DNA of 64,000 nucleotides from Fredinandcohnia quinoae (GTDB taxonomy: Bacteria; Bacillota; Bacilli; Bacillales; Bacillaceae_L), in contig NZ_JAKTTI010000002.1 in assembly GCF_022427965.1 (NCBI RefSeq), positions 232,105 to 296,104 of the forward strand, written 5' to 3'. Positions 36,070 through 45,498 of this stretch are shown one piece after another; within the stretch, counting starts at the first letter, position 1, and each line of letters begins with the position of its first letter. The notes under the pieces were generated by a model. The model had not been told where the DNA came from. It worked only from the letters and a program-made list of their open reading frames with translations, and searched no databases. The position numbers were made by a program, and so were the translations under genes.

Positions 36070-37030
36070 TACTTACTCCTTTCTTCTTCCTACCATATCC
36101 AGATGTAAGAAGTGTATTAATCGTTGCAAAGATTACAATGATAAATAATAGTATTACTGCTGTTGCTGATGCTGTACCAAATGACTGTAATCTAAACGCG
36201 TCTCGATATAAATACATGACTACCGTCATCGCCTCATCCCTTGTAAATGCTGTTGTTCCCAAGAAAACAGTCGGCTCAGAGAATAATTGCAGTGCGCCAA
36301 CAGTCGAAAAGAATACAGTAAGTGTTATAAATGGCTTTAATAACGGTATTGTAATATATAGAAGTTGTTGAAATTTATTAGCACCATCAATCGTAGCTGC
36401 CTCGTATAAATCATTAGAGATACTTTGAATTCCCGCTAGATAAATGATGGTATTATATCCAACCCATCTCCAAAATACCATAACAGAGATTGCAAATTTT
36501 GTTCCCCATTCGGAAGCCCCCCAATTCACAGGATCTAACCCAAATAAACTTAAGGTATAGTTTGCTAGAGAGGATTCGTGATTGCTAAATAACACACTAA
36601 ATATGAGCGCAACAGCAACCATAGATGTTATATATGGCATGAAGATCGTAACTCTGAAGAAATTTCTAAACCGGAGAAACGATAGATTTAATAAAAATGC
36701 TAATATAATTCCAATAACTAGTTGTGGTGCCGTCCCCATTAGACCAATAATGATCGTATTATAAACAGATTTCCAAAAAAGTGGGTCGGTAAGAACTACT
36801 TTAAAATTATCTAACCCAACAAACATCATTGAACTTAGTCCATTCCATTTTTGAAAGGCTAAATATAGACTAAATAACGCCGGATATAAACCAATTATGG
36901 CAAATATGATGAAGAAGGGTGCTATATACAAATACCCTGAAATCATATTCTTTTTTTCCTCAGACCTATACTTCTTCCCTTTTACCTTCTTCCTTTTTAC
37001 CTTCTTGTCTGTTTCATATACAGGATCCAT
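36062..37030 (-). CDS. Carbohydrate ABC transporter permease (MalF/LacF type)
   Basis: 322 residues from the ATG at 37030 (CGAGGAG upstream). A very basic N-terminus (KKVKRKKVKGKKYRSEEKK) precedes six membrane helices; the EAA loop is EAATIDGANKFQQLLYITIPLLKP. Pairs with the downstream permease. No ATPase gene is present in the locus, so a shared MsmX/MsiK-type ATPase encoded elsewhere is expected. Confidence 0.9.
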   Translation of the reverse strand: MDPVYETDKKVKRKKVKGKKYRSEEKKNMISGYLYIAPFFIIFAIIGLYPALFSLYLAFQKWNGLSSMMFVGLDNFKVVLTDPLFWKSVYNTIIIGLMGTAPQLVIGIILAFLLNLSFLRFRNFFRVTIFMPYITSMVAVALIFSVLFSNHESSLANYTLSLFGLDPVNWGASEWGTKFAISVMVFWRWVGYNTIIYLAGIQSISNDLYEAATIDGANKFQQLLYITIPLLKPFITLTVFFSTVGALQLFSEPTVFLGTTAFTRDEAMTVVMYLYRDAFRLQSFGTASATAVILLFIIVIFATINTLLTSGYGRKKKGVSNG

Positions 37031-37105
37031 CTTCTCTCCTCGTTCCACTTTAAAAGTAGGATATGGTGACGAGTAGTCACCATATCCAGCCATAAAATTG
37101 TTAGA

Positions 37106-38401
37106 TTAGCGTTTCACTAAATCTTGGGCGCGTTTTACCGCATCATCCCATTCTTTTTCTGGATCAGAGCCGTTCTGTACATTTCTTAATGCATTTAACA
37201 CTTCCGAATATACAGGGAAGTATTTTTCACCCTTAAAGATTGAACCTTTAATATCTTGTGCTGCTTCAGCAAATACAGTTGATGTGATTTGACCACCAAA
37301 GAACTCATCTTCATTTGTTTTAAACTCATCCATATCATATACTGCTGGAGCAGATGGGAATAATCCCTTGCTTTGGAATGATTTTAATTGATTTTCTGGG
37401 TTGACTAGCCATTCAACAAAATCATATGCAGCTTGTGCATGCTCTGTTTCATTCGGTATTGAAATATATGAGCCTCCCCAGTTCGCTGCAAAGTCAGTAG
37501 GTAAATTAGCAACTCTCCACTTTCCTACTGCCTCTGGTGCATTTGATTCCATCCAACCTTTTAGCCATCCAGCTCCTAAAGCCGCTGCAAACTCACCTTT
37601 ATTAACAGCATTGACCCATTCAGGCTCCCACATTGTAAAGTTACCAACGATTCCCATTTCGTCAATCTCATTTGCAAAGTCATAAGCTTTTTTAACTGGG
37701 CTATTTGCTTCATCAAAAATCAATTCACCATCTGGATTCAAAAATGTTTCTTCCGATGCATCTAAGTACGCTCGGAAAGCCATTTCAATACTATCAATAA
37801 ATGGTTTACCCGTTTTCTCTTTTACTTGTAATCCAGCTGCTTTAAATGCATCGACTGAATTAATTAATGCTTCTACTTCATCTGGATCAGTTGGCAATCC
37901 AGCTGCTTCAAACACATCTGCTCGATAATACAATGCTTTTGGCCCAATATCTGTTGGCAATCCGAATAAGAAATCACCATCTAGATTTGCTCCAACATCC
38001 CATTTCCAAGCTAAATACTGATCTTGAACATCTTTTGCACCTAAATCATACAAATTACTAAAACGGTCTTGTGCCACTTTAAAACGGTCTAATTGATCAA
38101 GCTCCAACATCGCAATATCAGGTGCACCGCTGCCAGCTGATAATGCAGTGAATAATGCATCATGATGCTCCGCTGTTTCGGAAGTTTTTACCTTAACTAC
38201 AACATTTGGATTTTCCTTCGTATATTCCTTCGCCAAATCCTCATAGTTAGTCGCACCAAAAGTCCAAAAGTTTAATGTAATTTTTTCATCTTTTCCATCT
38301 TTACCGCCGTCACCGTCCGTCGATTTTCCATTACAGGCAGCTAATGCTACAACAAGGACAAGTGTTAGTCCAAGAACAAGCCACTTTTTAATATTTTTCA
38401 A
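37106..38401 (-). CDS. Extracellular sugar-binding lipoprotein of the ABC transporter
   Basis: 431 residues. TTG start after GGGGGAG. Lipoprotein signal with lipobox ALAAC (Cys23). The body is a family 1 solute-binding protein (ITLNFWTFGATNYEDLAKEY, NPENQLKSFQSKG). It captures a sugar outside the cell for the two permeases. The linked GH1 enzyme suggests cellobiose or another beta-glucoside. First gene of the operon, downstream of three LacI/CcpA-type operators. Confidence 0.92.
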   Translation of the reverse strand: MKNIKKWLVLGLTLVLVVALAACNGKSTDGDGGKDGKDEKITLNFWTFGATNYEDLAKEYTKENPNVVVKVKTSETAEHHDALFTALSAGSGAPDIAMLELDQLDRFKVAQDRFSNLYDLGAKDVQDQYLAWKWDVGANLDGDFLFGLPTDIGPKALYYRADVFEAAGLPTDPDEVEALINSVDAFKAAGLQVKEKTGKPFIDSIEMAFRAYLDASEETFLNPDGELIFDEANSPVKKAYDFANEIDEMGIVGNFTMWEPEWVNAVNKGEFAAALGAGWLKGWMESNAPEAVGKWRVANLPTDFAANWGGSYISIPNETEHAQAAYDFVEWLVNPENQLKSFQSKGLFPSAPAVYDMDEFKTNEDEFFGGQITSTVFAEAAQDIKGSIFKGEKYFPVYSEVLNALRNVQNGSDPEKEWDDAVKRAQDLVKR

Positions 38402-38489
38402 ATGTTTCTCCCCCTTTGTTAGTTACAAATTTTCATAGAAATGTTCCGACTTAAAGGTTTTAATATTGAATTTGTCCACCTCCTACTTA

Positions 38490-38608
38490 GGAAACCGATT
38501 TCCTTAAAAGTTAAAAAAATATGAAAAATACCACATGGAAACCGTTTTCAATCACATTATAAACCCACTTTTCAGAAAAATCAATATTATTTTACGAAAG
38601 CGATTTCT
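38490..38608. promoter_or_regulatory. Three LacI/CcpA-family operator candidates
   Basis: GGAAACCGATTTCC (38490-38503) and GGAAACCGTTTTCA (38537-38550) share the GGAAACCGNTTTC core of LacI-family palindromes. CGAAAGCGATTTCT (38595-38608) is closer to a CcpA cre site. They lie 89-207 bp upstream of the binding-protein gene, fitting specific repression plus catabolite control. Confidence 0.6.
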
Positions 38609-38639
38609 ATCAAAATTCATAACGATTCCACATTAACTG

Positions 38640-38752
38640 ACAGTAAAAATCCCCACTTCCAAACTAAAGTGGGGGATATCTACCAGTAAAAGCTCGAGAT
38701 TGAACACAGTCTAAGAGCTTGACGTCCTGTCCGTCAACCCCCCACTGTTTGA
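38640..38752 (-). repeat. Multi-hairpin element resembling an IS200/IS605 right end
   Basis: Hairpins in series: CCCCACTT/AAGTGGGG (38651-38674), AAGCTC/GAGCTT-type pairing (38689-38721), TTGACG/CGTCAA (38719-38738), and outer CAGT/ACTG. Read on the minus strand the order resembles the folded right ends and guide-RNA scaffolds seen after tnpB genes. No tnpA or tnpB is nearby, so it would be a decayed or solo end. The identification is tentative. Confidence 0.35.
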
Positions 38753-38764
38753 AGTTTCACTTTA

Positions 38765-39652
38765 TCAAACTAGCATCGCTGCCCCTATTACTCCAGCATT
38801 TCCTCCTAATGAGGCTGGTGCAATTTTTATCGTTTCGGCTAACGCTGGATATAAATATTCCTTAACCTTTTCTCGAAGAGGAGAAAGGATAAACTCTTTC
38901 GATTCCATAACACCACCACCCATTACAAAAATTGCTGGATTCACGATATGGGCTATGTTGGCTATTCCCATTGCCAAATAGTCTACAGTATCATCAATAA
39001 TATGTTTCGCTTGTGTTTGACCTTCAGCTGCAAGTCTGAATACTTCCTTTGCTCCACCTTTTATACCGTATTGCTCAGTTGCTCTTCTTGCAATTGAAGT
39101 TCCACTGGCTAAGCCTTCAAATGACCCCTTATTTAAGTTATTATGCTTATAACCATTTGGATCTAAAATCATATTGCCAATTTCAGCTGCGTAACCCTGT
39201 GCTCCATTGAAGAGTTGCTTATTAATCACAAATCCTCCCCCAATGCCAGTACTAACTGTTAAATAATATACAGAGTCATAGCCTACACCACTTCCAACAT
39301 TAGCTTCGGCAAGTGCAGCTACACTTGCATCATTATTCAAAATAACAGTTGTCCCAAAACGTTCTTTTAAAATTTTCACAATTGGCACATGATCCCAGTC
39401 TGGCAAATTGGGAGGGCTTAAAATAACCCCTGTCTTGTTATCCAAAGGACCTGGTGCGCCAATTCCAATACCTTCAATCTCCTTACCATCACATATTTGA
39501 TTAATCATTTCAGACATTTTATTAATCGTATGCTTATACCCTTTACTGGCTTCAGTTGCAGCTTGAAGAAGATCTAGTATCGCTCCTTCTTTATTAATAA
39601 GGGCCACTCTTACATTTGTCCCTCCAAGGTCTATTCCAACCCTCATACTCAT
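38765..39652 (-). CDS. ROK-family sugar kinase lacking the zinc-cysteine motif
   Basis: 295 residues. ATP site GIDLGGTNVRVAL, catalytic Asp108 in LNNDAS, and TVSTGIGGGFVINKQLF place it in the ROK family (glucokinase/fructokinase type). The family's CxCGxxGCxE zinc motif is replaced by HNNLNKGSFE (residues 170-179): the three cysteines are His, Asn and Ser, so zinc is probably not bound. It lies directly upstream of the beta-glucoside operon and would phosphorylate the glucose released by the GH1 enzyme. GGAAGGAG precedes the ATG. Confidence 0.87.
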   Translation of the reverse strand: MSMRVGIDLGGTNVRVALINKEGAILDLLQAATEASKGYKHTINKMSEMINQICDGKEIEGIGIGAPGPLDNKTGVILSPPNLPDWDHVPIVKILKERFGTTVILNNDASVAALAEANVGSGVGYDSVYYLTVSTGIGGGFVINKQLFNGAQGYAAEIGNMILDPNGYKHNNLNKGSFEGLASGTSIARRATEQYGIKGGAKEVFRLAAEGQTQAKHIIDDTVDYLAMGIANIAHIVNPAIFVMGGGVMESKEFILSPLREKVKEYLYPALAETIKIAPASLGGNAGVIGAAMLV

Positions 39653-39751
39653 ATTAAAACTCCTTCCATACTTTCATATGATTAAATTGCCAACAGACAT
39701 ATAAAGTGTTTACACGATAATTGTTGCATTCTCTTTATAATAATGAAAGAC

Positions 39752-39787
39752 AAAAAAAGAGTACAACATGAAGTTGTACCTATTTTT
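39752..39787 (-). terminator. Terminator of the HMA/P-type ATPase/flavodoxin operon
   Basis: Stem GTACAAC / GTTGTAC flanked by an A-run and a T-run, just after the flavodoxin stop. Confidence 0.7.
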
Positions 39788-39792
39788 GAAAC

Positions 39793-40242
39793 TTATGATT
39801 GTGAAATAATTCTTCCAAATTCTTCACCATATTTTTTACAAATTTCTTGATCTAGACTATTAGGAGTAAGTTCTATTTTTAACGGTTCTTGGATAATATC
39901 TGTACCACGTTCTACTAGTTTTTCTCTTAAAGAATCAACTGCACCACCAAAATGGCTATATAATGAACTACACGAGCCAAAGACAGCACACCTTTTGGAA
40001 GAAAGATCAAGCTCATCCAACTCCTCATAAAAGTCGAGGAACTCATCAGGTATTTCTCCTTCACCCCATGTGTAGCTTCCTATCATGATTCCATCATAAT
40101 CAAGCATTTCATCTGGAATAGCTTCAAAACTATCCTTCACAACAACCTGTAGCCCGGCTTTTTGTATGCCATCTGCTATTGCAGTGGCCATCATCTCGGT
40201 ATTGCCTGACATACTTGTATAAATGATTATGACCTTCTTCAT
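39793..40242 (-). CDS. Flavodoxin
   Basis: About 149 residues from the ATG at 40242; in-frame ATG 40248 and GTG 40251 lie upstream without better sites. FMN phosphate loop TSMSGNTE near the start, then GSYTWGEGEIPDEFLDFYEEL and FGSCSSLYSHFGGAVD for the isoalloxazine. It carries electrons in place of ferredoxin, as B. subtilis YkuN/YkuP do under iron limitation. It is 42 bp downstream of a metal ATPase, suggesting metal-linked expression. Confidence 0.9.
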   Translation of the reverse strand: MKKVIIIYTSMSGNTEMMATAIADGIQKAGLQVVVKDSFEAIPDEMLDYDGIMIGSYTWGEGEIPDEFLDFYEELDELDLSSKRCAVFGSCSSLYSHFGGAVDSLREKLVERGTDIIQEPLKIELTPNSLDQEICKKYGEEFGRIISQS

Positions 40243-40284
40243 AGTCATCACTCTTTCATCCGGTATTAATCATTTTTTTCCTGC

Positions 40285-42180
40285 TCATACTTTCTTTTCA
40301 ATTAAAAATTGCTTAATATGTTTTATTCTAGTTTTGTGTTGATTGTCATAGTTTACAAGTCGAATTGCATTAAGAATAACGAGTAATACACTTGCCTCGT
40401 GAATGAACATACCTGTGGCTAAAAATACCGTTTTTGCAAGCACTCCTATTAGCAGAAATGCAACTACTGCCACAGCAAAATACATATTTTGTTTCATATT
40501 TTGAACCGTGACTCTCGCCAGTTTTACCGCTTGACTCAACCGATCCAATCGGTCAGACATTAACACAACATCTGCCGTTTCCATGGCTACATCTGTACCC
40601 GCACCACCCATCGCGATCCCCACATCTGCTGCTGCGATTGCAGGGGCGTCATTGATTCCATCTCCAACCATTGCCACTTTATTGCCTTCTTTTTTTAGTT
40701 GATTGATGATTTGAACCTTTTGTTCTGGAAGTAATTCAGCATAGTATCCGTCTAATTGAAGCTGGTGTGCTGTTTTTTGTGCTGTTGCCGAATTATCACC
40801 CGTGAGCATTACAATTTTCTTTATACCAATTTCTTTTAATTTCTCTATCGATATGCGGGCTTCAGAACGTATCTCATCTGAAATTGAGATAACCCCTACA
40901 ATTTTATTATTTTTTGCAATCATTACAGCTGTTCTTCCCATCGTTTCTTCTGAGAAAATGTGAGTGTTCATTTCTTTTGATAAAATAATATTGTTTTCTT
41001 CCATCAACTTTCGGTTACCTATCTTGATGATATTCCCGTTAATTTCTGCTTGAACTCCTTTTCCTTTTAATACTTGGAAATCTTTTGCTTTATCCGTAAA
41101 GATGAATCCGTTTTTCTTCGCCTCATTTACAATCGCTTTACCAAGATGATGTTCAGAAAAAACTTCCGCTTCTGCACTCAGGATTAACAATTCTTTTTTT
41201 GATAGTCCATACGTTTTAATAGTAGAAACTTCAGGTGAACCTACCGTAAGGGTTCCTGTTTTATCGAAGGCAATCACATCAACCTTCGCGAGGCTTTCCA
41301 TGACTTCTCCTCCTTTAATCAGGATTCCTTTCTTTGCTCCATTCCCAACTCCTGCAACGATTGAAACAGGAGCAGAAATCACAAGCGCACCTGGGCAAGA
41401 TATAACTAAAAAGGTTAACGATAATGTTAGATCTTTTGTAAACAGATAGACGACAAGTGCTAAAAATAGAATACTCGGTGTGTAATAGGCTGCGAATTTT
41501 TCTAAGTATTTTTGTGTGCGCGCTTTTGTATCCTGTGCTTCCTCTACTAATTGTAGGATCTTTGAAAAGGTTGTGTCTTCTCCAATTTTAACTGCCTCTA
41601 TTTCAAGAAAACCAGTATCAAGAATCGTACCACTATACACCGAATCCTCCTTGGCCTTTTGAACAGGGATTGCTTCACCGGTTATTGTAGCTTCGTTGAC
41701 ACTTGCATTTCCACCAAGTACTTTTCCATCAACGGGGATTTTTTCCCCAGAATGTACAAAAACAGTATCCTTTTCCTTCACATCCTCTGCAGCAATTAGA
41801 ATCTTTTCTCCTTTTTGTAACACCCTCGCATGTAAAGGTGCCAGCTCCAATAAGGATTTTAGAGAGGATCGTGTTTTTTCTAATGTTCTAGATTCTAAAT
41901 AGGCACCAAGTAAAAACAGGAATGTAACAGCTGCTGATTCGATATATTCACCTATGATGATTGCACCTGTTACAGCAATAGTAACAAGTAATTCAATACT
42001 AATTATCTTTAATCGTAATGATTGAATTGCTTTCATTACAATTGTGTATCCCGCAATTACTGTTGCTAAAAGTAGAAATATATTTGCTAAGGTCAGTTGG
42101 TCGTTCCACCTTAAAAGTAATGCAATCGCGATCAATATTCCTGATACAATAACTAGATATTTTTTTTGAATTTGTTTCAT
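40285..42180 (-). CDS. P1B-type heavy-metal ATPase with a CPG metal site
   Basis: 631 residues from the ATG at 42180 after GGGGTGG. Order: membrane helices, actuator loop with ATITGEA, transmembrane CPx site, phosphorylation site DKTGTLT, TGDN and GDGINDAPA hinge. The N-terminal metal-binding domain is not in this protein but is the separate HMA gene just upstream. The CPx motif is Cys262-Pro-Gly (SCPGALVISAPVS) rather than CPC or SPC, and the usual HP dipeptide of the nucleotide domain is HH (SEHHLGK). Metal specificity is therefore open; zinc/cadmium or copper are the usual options. Confidence 0.88.
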   Translation of the reverse strand: MKQIQKKYLVIVSGILIAIALLLRWNDQLTLANIFLLLATVIAGYTIVMKAIQSLRLKIISIELLVTIAVTGAIIIGEYIESAAVTFLFLLGAYLESRTLEKTRSSLKSLLELAPLHARVLQKGEKILIAAEDVKEKDTVFVHSGEKIPVDGKVLGGNASVNEATITGEAIPVQKAKEDSVYSGTILDTGFLEIEAVKIGEDTTFSKILQLVEEAQDTKARTQKYLEKFAAYYTPSILFLALVVYLFTKDLTLSLTFLVISCPGALVISAPVSIVAGVGNGAKKGILIKGGEVMESLAKVDVIAFDKTGTLTVGSPEVSTIKTYGLSKKELLILSAEAEVFSEHHLGKAIVNEAKKNGFIFTDKAKDFQVLKGKGVQAEINGNIIKIGNRKLMEENNIILSKEMNTHIFSEETMGRTAVMIAKNNKIVGVISISDEIRSEARISIEKLKEIGIKKIVMLTGDNSATAQKTAHQLQLDGYYAELLPEQKVQIINQLKKEGNKVAMVGDGINDAPAIAAADVGIAMGGAGTDVAMETADVVLMSDRLDRLSQAVKLARVTVQNMKQNMYFAVAVVAFLLIGVLAKTVFLATGMFIHEASVLLVILNAIRLVNYDNQHKTRIKHIKQFLIEKKV

Positions 42181-42193
42181 TATTACCACCCCG

Positions 42194-42418
42194 CTAATTT
42201 TCAATTTTTAATGATTGAACAGGATAGCCTAATTTATTTAATATCCCAGCGAAGTATGCTGGTGTAACAATTGCTTCTTTATATGCGACCTTTACTTTTC
42301 CAGAGTTGAATAACACGGAGACATGATCTACACCTTTTTGATTTGTTAATGCCTTTTCTATTTTTTGTATGCAGCTTGGGCATGTTAGTTCTTCCATTTT
42401 AAAAGTGACAGTTTTCAT
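42194..42418 (-). CDS. HMA-domain metallochaperone (CopZ-like)
   Basis: 74 residues from the ATG at 42418, preceded by AAAGGAGG; the longer frame to 42520 has no site. A single ferredoxin-like HMA domain with C-x2-C in ELTCPSCIQKIEKAL. It would hand a soft metal ion to the ATPase encoded 13 bp downstream, which lacks its own HMA domain. Confidence 0.9.
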   Translation of the reverse strand: MKTVTFKMEELTCPSCIQKIEKALTNQKGVDHVSVLFNSGKVKVAYKEAIVTPAYFAGILNKLGYPVQSLKIEN

Positions 42419-42475
42419 TCTTTTTCCTCCTTTTGTTTTATTACCTTGATCATACAGCGATTGGGAGGAGGAAAC

Positions 42476-42491
42476 ATTGACAAGGGTCAAT
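42476..42491. promoter_or_regulatory. Inverted repeat upstream of the metal-transport operon
   Basis: ATTGAC-AAGG-GTCAAT, perfect 6-bp arms, 58 bp upstream of the HMA gene. Candidate operator for a metal-responsive regulator not present in this window. Confidence 0.35.
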
Positions 42492-42535
42492 TTTGAAGTT
42501 TTATTTTTTAGCCCAGCCATCCATCATGCAAAACA

Positions 42536-42622
42536 ATAAAGAAAACTCGCCGATTGGCGAGCCTTTAGGCGAAGACAGAGGCGTTAGTTGCACTTATGCG
42601 GATAAGAAAGTTATACTTTCTT
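42536..42622. repeat. Terminator-derived repeat plus hairpin
   Basis: 42536-42561 is identical over 26 bp to the terminator core at 6584-6609, but its right arm breaks off into CCTTTAGGCG. A second hairpin TAAGAAAGT/ACTTTCTTA follows at 42603-42623. The stretch between is GC-richer than its surroundings. It looks like part of a dispersed intergenic repeat. Confidence 0.45.
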
Positions 42623-42631
42623 AACTGCCAA

Positions 42632-42660
42632 AAAAGAGAAGGCATCTAGCCTTCCCCATA
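42632..42660 (-). terminator. Terminator of narGHJI
   Basis: Stem GAAGGC / GCCTTC with a 5-nt loop and a T-run on the minus strand, directly after the narI stop. Confidence 0.75.
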
Positions 42661-42663
42661 AGT

Positions 42664-43359
42664 TTAACGAGTATTTTTATTATATCCATTACGGGATCGA
42701 TATTGTTGTGGAGCCCTTGTTGGGTATCGTGCAGGAAAACTAAACATATGAACGAGCTTCGTGAATGGAATTGACGCAAATAATAAAAACGACAATACGA
42801 TATGCACTTTGAACAAGGTTGGAACTCCCAACATTAACTCGGACTTTGGATGGAATGTGAATAAGCTTCGAAACCATGGACCAATTGTCAACCGATACTC
42901 ATAAGAAACAACCGTCGTATTATAGATCAATGTCATATACGTCCCCAGTCCGGCAATAATGAGCAGTAAGATGATCGCAAAATAATCTCCAAATGAAGTA
43001 TGAACGCGAACCTTCGGAAATGACCACTTACGGATCAGCATTAAAGCAAGACCAAATACAACCATGAGCCCCGCAATACCGCCACCAGCAATAGCACCAA
43101 TATGATACATATGCTCATTTATTCCAATTGATTCATAAAACTCCATTGGGATTAAAACACCCATTACATGTCCGATAAATGCAAAAATAATCCCATAGTG
43201 AAAGACGACCGACGCTATACGCAGCCATTTTTTCTCAAAAATTTCTGTCGATGGAGCAGTCCAGCTTTTCCCTCGAAATGTAAAGCGGTAAAATGTGGCG
43301 ATAATTAGGATCATGCCACAAATATAAGGAAATATAGTCCACCAAAAAATTTCCTCCAT
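42664..43359 (-). CDS. narI: Respiratory nitrate reductase gamma subunit
   Basis: 231 residues, five membrane helices with paired heme-b histidines (for example FHYGIIFAFIGHVMG and FKVHIVLSFLLFASIPFTKLVHMF). It draws electrons from menaquinol and passes them to NarH. AAGGAGG precedes the ATG; 37 bp after narJ, a gap that holds a GTGCC-T-GGCAC hairpin. Confidence 0.96.
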   Translation of the reverse strand: MEEIFWWTIFPYICGMILIIATFYRFTFRGKSWTAPSTEIFEKKWLRIASVVFHYGIIFAFIGHVMGVLIPMEFYESIGINEHMYHIGAIAGGGIAGLMVVFGLALMLIRKWSFPKVRVHTSFGDYFAIILLLIIAGLGTYMTLIYNTTVVSYEYRLTIGPWFRSLFTFHPKSELMLGVPTLFKVHIVLSFLLFASIPFTKLVHMFSFPARYPTRAPQQYRSRNGYNKNTR

Positions 43360-43383
43360 CTCACGCCTCCTTAAAACTAAATA

Positions 43384-43394
43384 GTGCCTGGCAC
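43384..43394. repeat. Short GTGCC-T-GGCAC hairpin inside the nar operon
   Basis: Perfect 5-bp arms around one base, between narJ and narI. The same GGTGCC/GGCACC word is frequent in Bacillus intergenic DNA; here it could mark an mRNA processing or pause point. Confidence 0.35.
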
Positions 43395-43396
43395 CT

Positions 43397-43999
43397 TTAT
43401 TGGTACATCATTGGATACGGTAATTCTTCTAGGTCTGCTTCCTCACGTTCGTCTTCTAATAGAACAATGTCTTCTGATGCAGGGGCTTCGAAAACAAACA
43501 TCATTAATAGGTCTACTACTTGTTGGTAAGGATTGCTGCTAGGAAGACTTTTCAATATTCGATGGATTGCAAAAGCCATCCTTCGCGAAAGACTATCGAA
43601 TACTCCATCTTCAGGCGCAACAACTAATAACTCGAGTAGCATTGGAATATAATCTGCCAAATCTTTACCTTCATATTCAAACCCAATTTCATAAATCATC
43701 CTTTGAAGTTTAATTAAGGCAGTGCCACGTTTACGGCTATCACCTAGTTCATGTGCTGTTAAGTAAAGACCTGTTTGCTCCCTATAATCAAAGGTTTCAA
43801 CATATAGCTCTTGTAATTCAATTAGGCTCATTTCATAAAGGGGCTTTATACGTTCAAAAACCTCGTTACGAATATTTGCAGATGAAATGTGCTCGTTTGT
43901 GATACCTTCAATAATTGATTTTTCTTCATAAAATTCCCTTGTAGGGTAGTCCAAAACACGCGACAAAATGATTAAAATAGCTTTTGCTTCATTTGTCAT
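43397..43999 (-). CDS. narJ: Nitrate reductase assembly chaperone
   Basis: 200 residues, all-helical TorD/NarJ family ([32 protein letters not shown]). It holds apo-NarGH until molybdenum cofactor and membrane attachment are complete. Overlaps the end of narH by 4 bp. Confidence 0.94.
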   Translation of the reverse strand: MTNEAKAILIILSRVLDYPTREFYEEKSIIEGITNEHISSANIRNEVFERIKPLYEMSLIELQELYVETFDYREQTGLYLTAHELGDSRKRGTALIKLQRMIYEIGFEYEGKDLADYIPMLLELLVVAPEDGVFDSLSRRMAFAIHRILKSLPSSNPYQQVVDLLMMFVFEAPASEDIVLLEDEREEADLEELPYPMMYQ

Positions 44000-45498
44000 T
44001 GATTTCCACTTCTTTCAAATGGATATGTTACCATACCTTCTGGTGGAGCTAAATCCTCAATACTGCATGCACCTTGTTTATAATGTAAATCATCATCCAT
44101 TTCGCGACGTGCTGTTGGAATCACAAAACGTTCATTATATTTCGCGACGCCTAGTAGTCTAGCCATGTCTTCCAATTCTTCTGCCGTTGTACCTGCTTCC
44201 TCAAGTAACTTGCTCTTCTTCATTTCATCGACACCACCGACTGTCTTTGCACGCATATGGACACGCATTGCTGCCATTTTCAAAAGAACCCGGCGAATGA
44301 CAGAAGTATCATCTGCCGATAATATTGAAGCTAAATACTCCATTGGAATTCTCATATCATCTACAGCAGGGATATACCCGTCAGCGCTTAACTCGTTTTC
44401 ATTTGTAATGTGATTCATGATTGGGCTAAGTGGTGGAACATACCAGACCATTGGCAATGTTCGATATTCTGGATGTAACGGCAACGCAATTTTCCACTTC
44501 ATTGCCATTTTATAAATTGGTGATTCTTGTGCACTTTCAATCCAGCTTTGTGTGATACCTTGTTCTTTCGCTTTTTCAATAACCTCTGGGTCGAAAGGAT
44601 CTAAAAAGACAGATAGCTGGGACTCATACAAATCCTTCGGATCTTCTACAGATGCTGCTTCTTTAACTCGATCTGCATCATATAAAACAACCCCAATATA
44701 GCGGATACGTCCAACACATGTTTCCGAACAGATTGTTGGAAGCCCGGCTTCTGTACGCGGGTAACAGAAATTACATTTCTCCGCTTTATGTGTATTCCAG
44801 TTATAATACACCTTATGATATGGACAGCCATTCATACAAAAGCGCCAGCCCCGACATGCATCTTGATCAACAAGGACAATCCCATCCTCATCCCGCTTAT
44901 ATAAAGCACCTGATGGGCACGATGCCACACAAGAAGGATTTAAACAATGCTCACAAATCCTCGGCAAATACATCATGAACGTTTTCTCGTACTCCATTGC
45001 AATATGTTCTTGTAATTTTTGAACATTCGGATCCATTGGGACAACTTCACTACCACCGGCTAGATCGTCGTCCCAGTTTGGGCCCCATTCCGGCTTATCC
45101 ATAAATTTACCGGTTATCATCGATTTCGGACGTGCAACAACTATATTTTTCTTCCTCGGACTCTTGTGAAGATGTTCAAAATCATATGTCCATGGTTCAT
45201 AGAAGTCATCGATTTCAGCCATATTGGGATTGTAAAAGATATTTGCCAGCTTCGAAATGGGTCCACCCGCTCGCAAACTCAACTTCCCATTACGTAATAC
45301 CCAGCCACCTTTATAGCGATCTGTATTTTCCCATTCCTTTGGATAGCCTGGACCCGGGCGTGTCTCAACGTTGTTAAACCAGACATACTCTGTACCAGGA
45401 CGATTTGTCCACACATTTTTACACGTTACTGAGCAAGTATGACAGCCAATACATTTATCTAGGTGCATGACCATTGCAACTTGTGCCTTAATCCTCAA
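43996..45498 (-). CDS. narH: Respiratory nitrate reductase beta subunit
   Basis: 500 residues, TTG start 9 nt after GGAGG, overlapping the narG stop by 11 bp. Four cysteine clusters for FeS centres: [51 protein letters not shown] (with Trp in one ligand place, the [3Fe-4S] centre) and EKCNFCYPR. It relays electrons from NarI to NarG on the cytosolic face. Confidence 0.97.
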   Translation of the reverse strand: MRIKAQVAMVMHLDKCIGCHTCSVTCKNVWTNRPGTEYVWFNNVETRPGPGYPKEWENTDRYKGGWVLRNGKLSLRAGGPISKLANIFYNPNMAEIDDFYEPWTYDFEHLHKSPRKKNIVVARPKSMITGKFMDKPEWGPNWDDDLAGGSEVVPMDPNVQKLQEHIAMEYEKTFMMYLPRICEHCLNPSCVASCPSGALYKRDEDGIVLVDQDACRGWRFCMNGCPYHKVYYNWNTHKAEKCNFCYPRTEAGLPTICSETCVGRIRYIGVVLYDADRVKEAASVEDPKDLYESQLSVFLDPFDPEVIEKAKEQGITQSWIESAQESPIYKMAMKWKIALPLHPEYRTLPMVWYVPPLSPIMNHITNENELSADGYIPAVDDMRIPMEYLASILSADDTSVIRRVLLKMAAMRVHMRAKTVGGVDEMKKSKLLEEAGTTAEELEDMARLLGVAKYNERFVIPTARREMDDDLHYKQGACSIEDLAPPEGMVTYPFERSGNQ

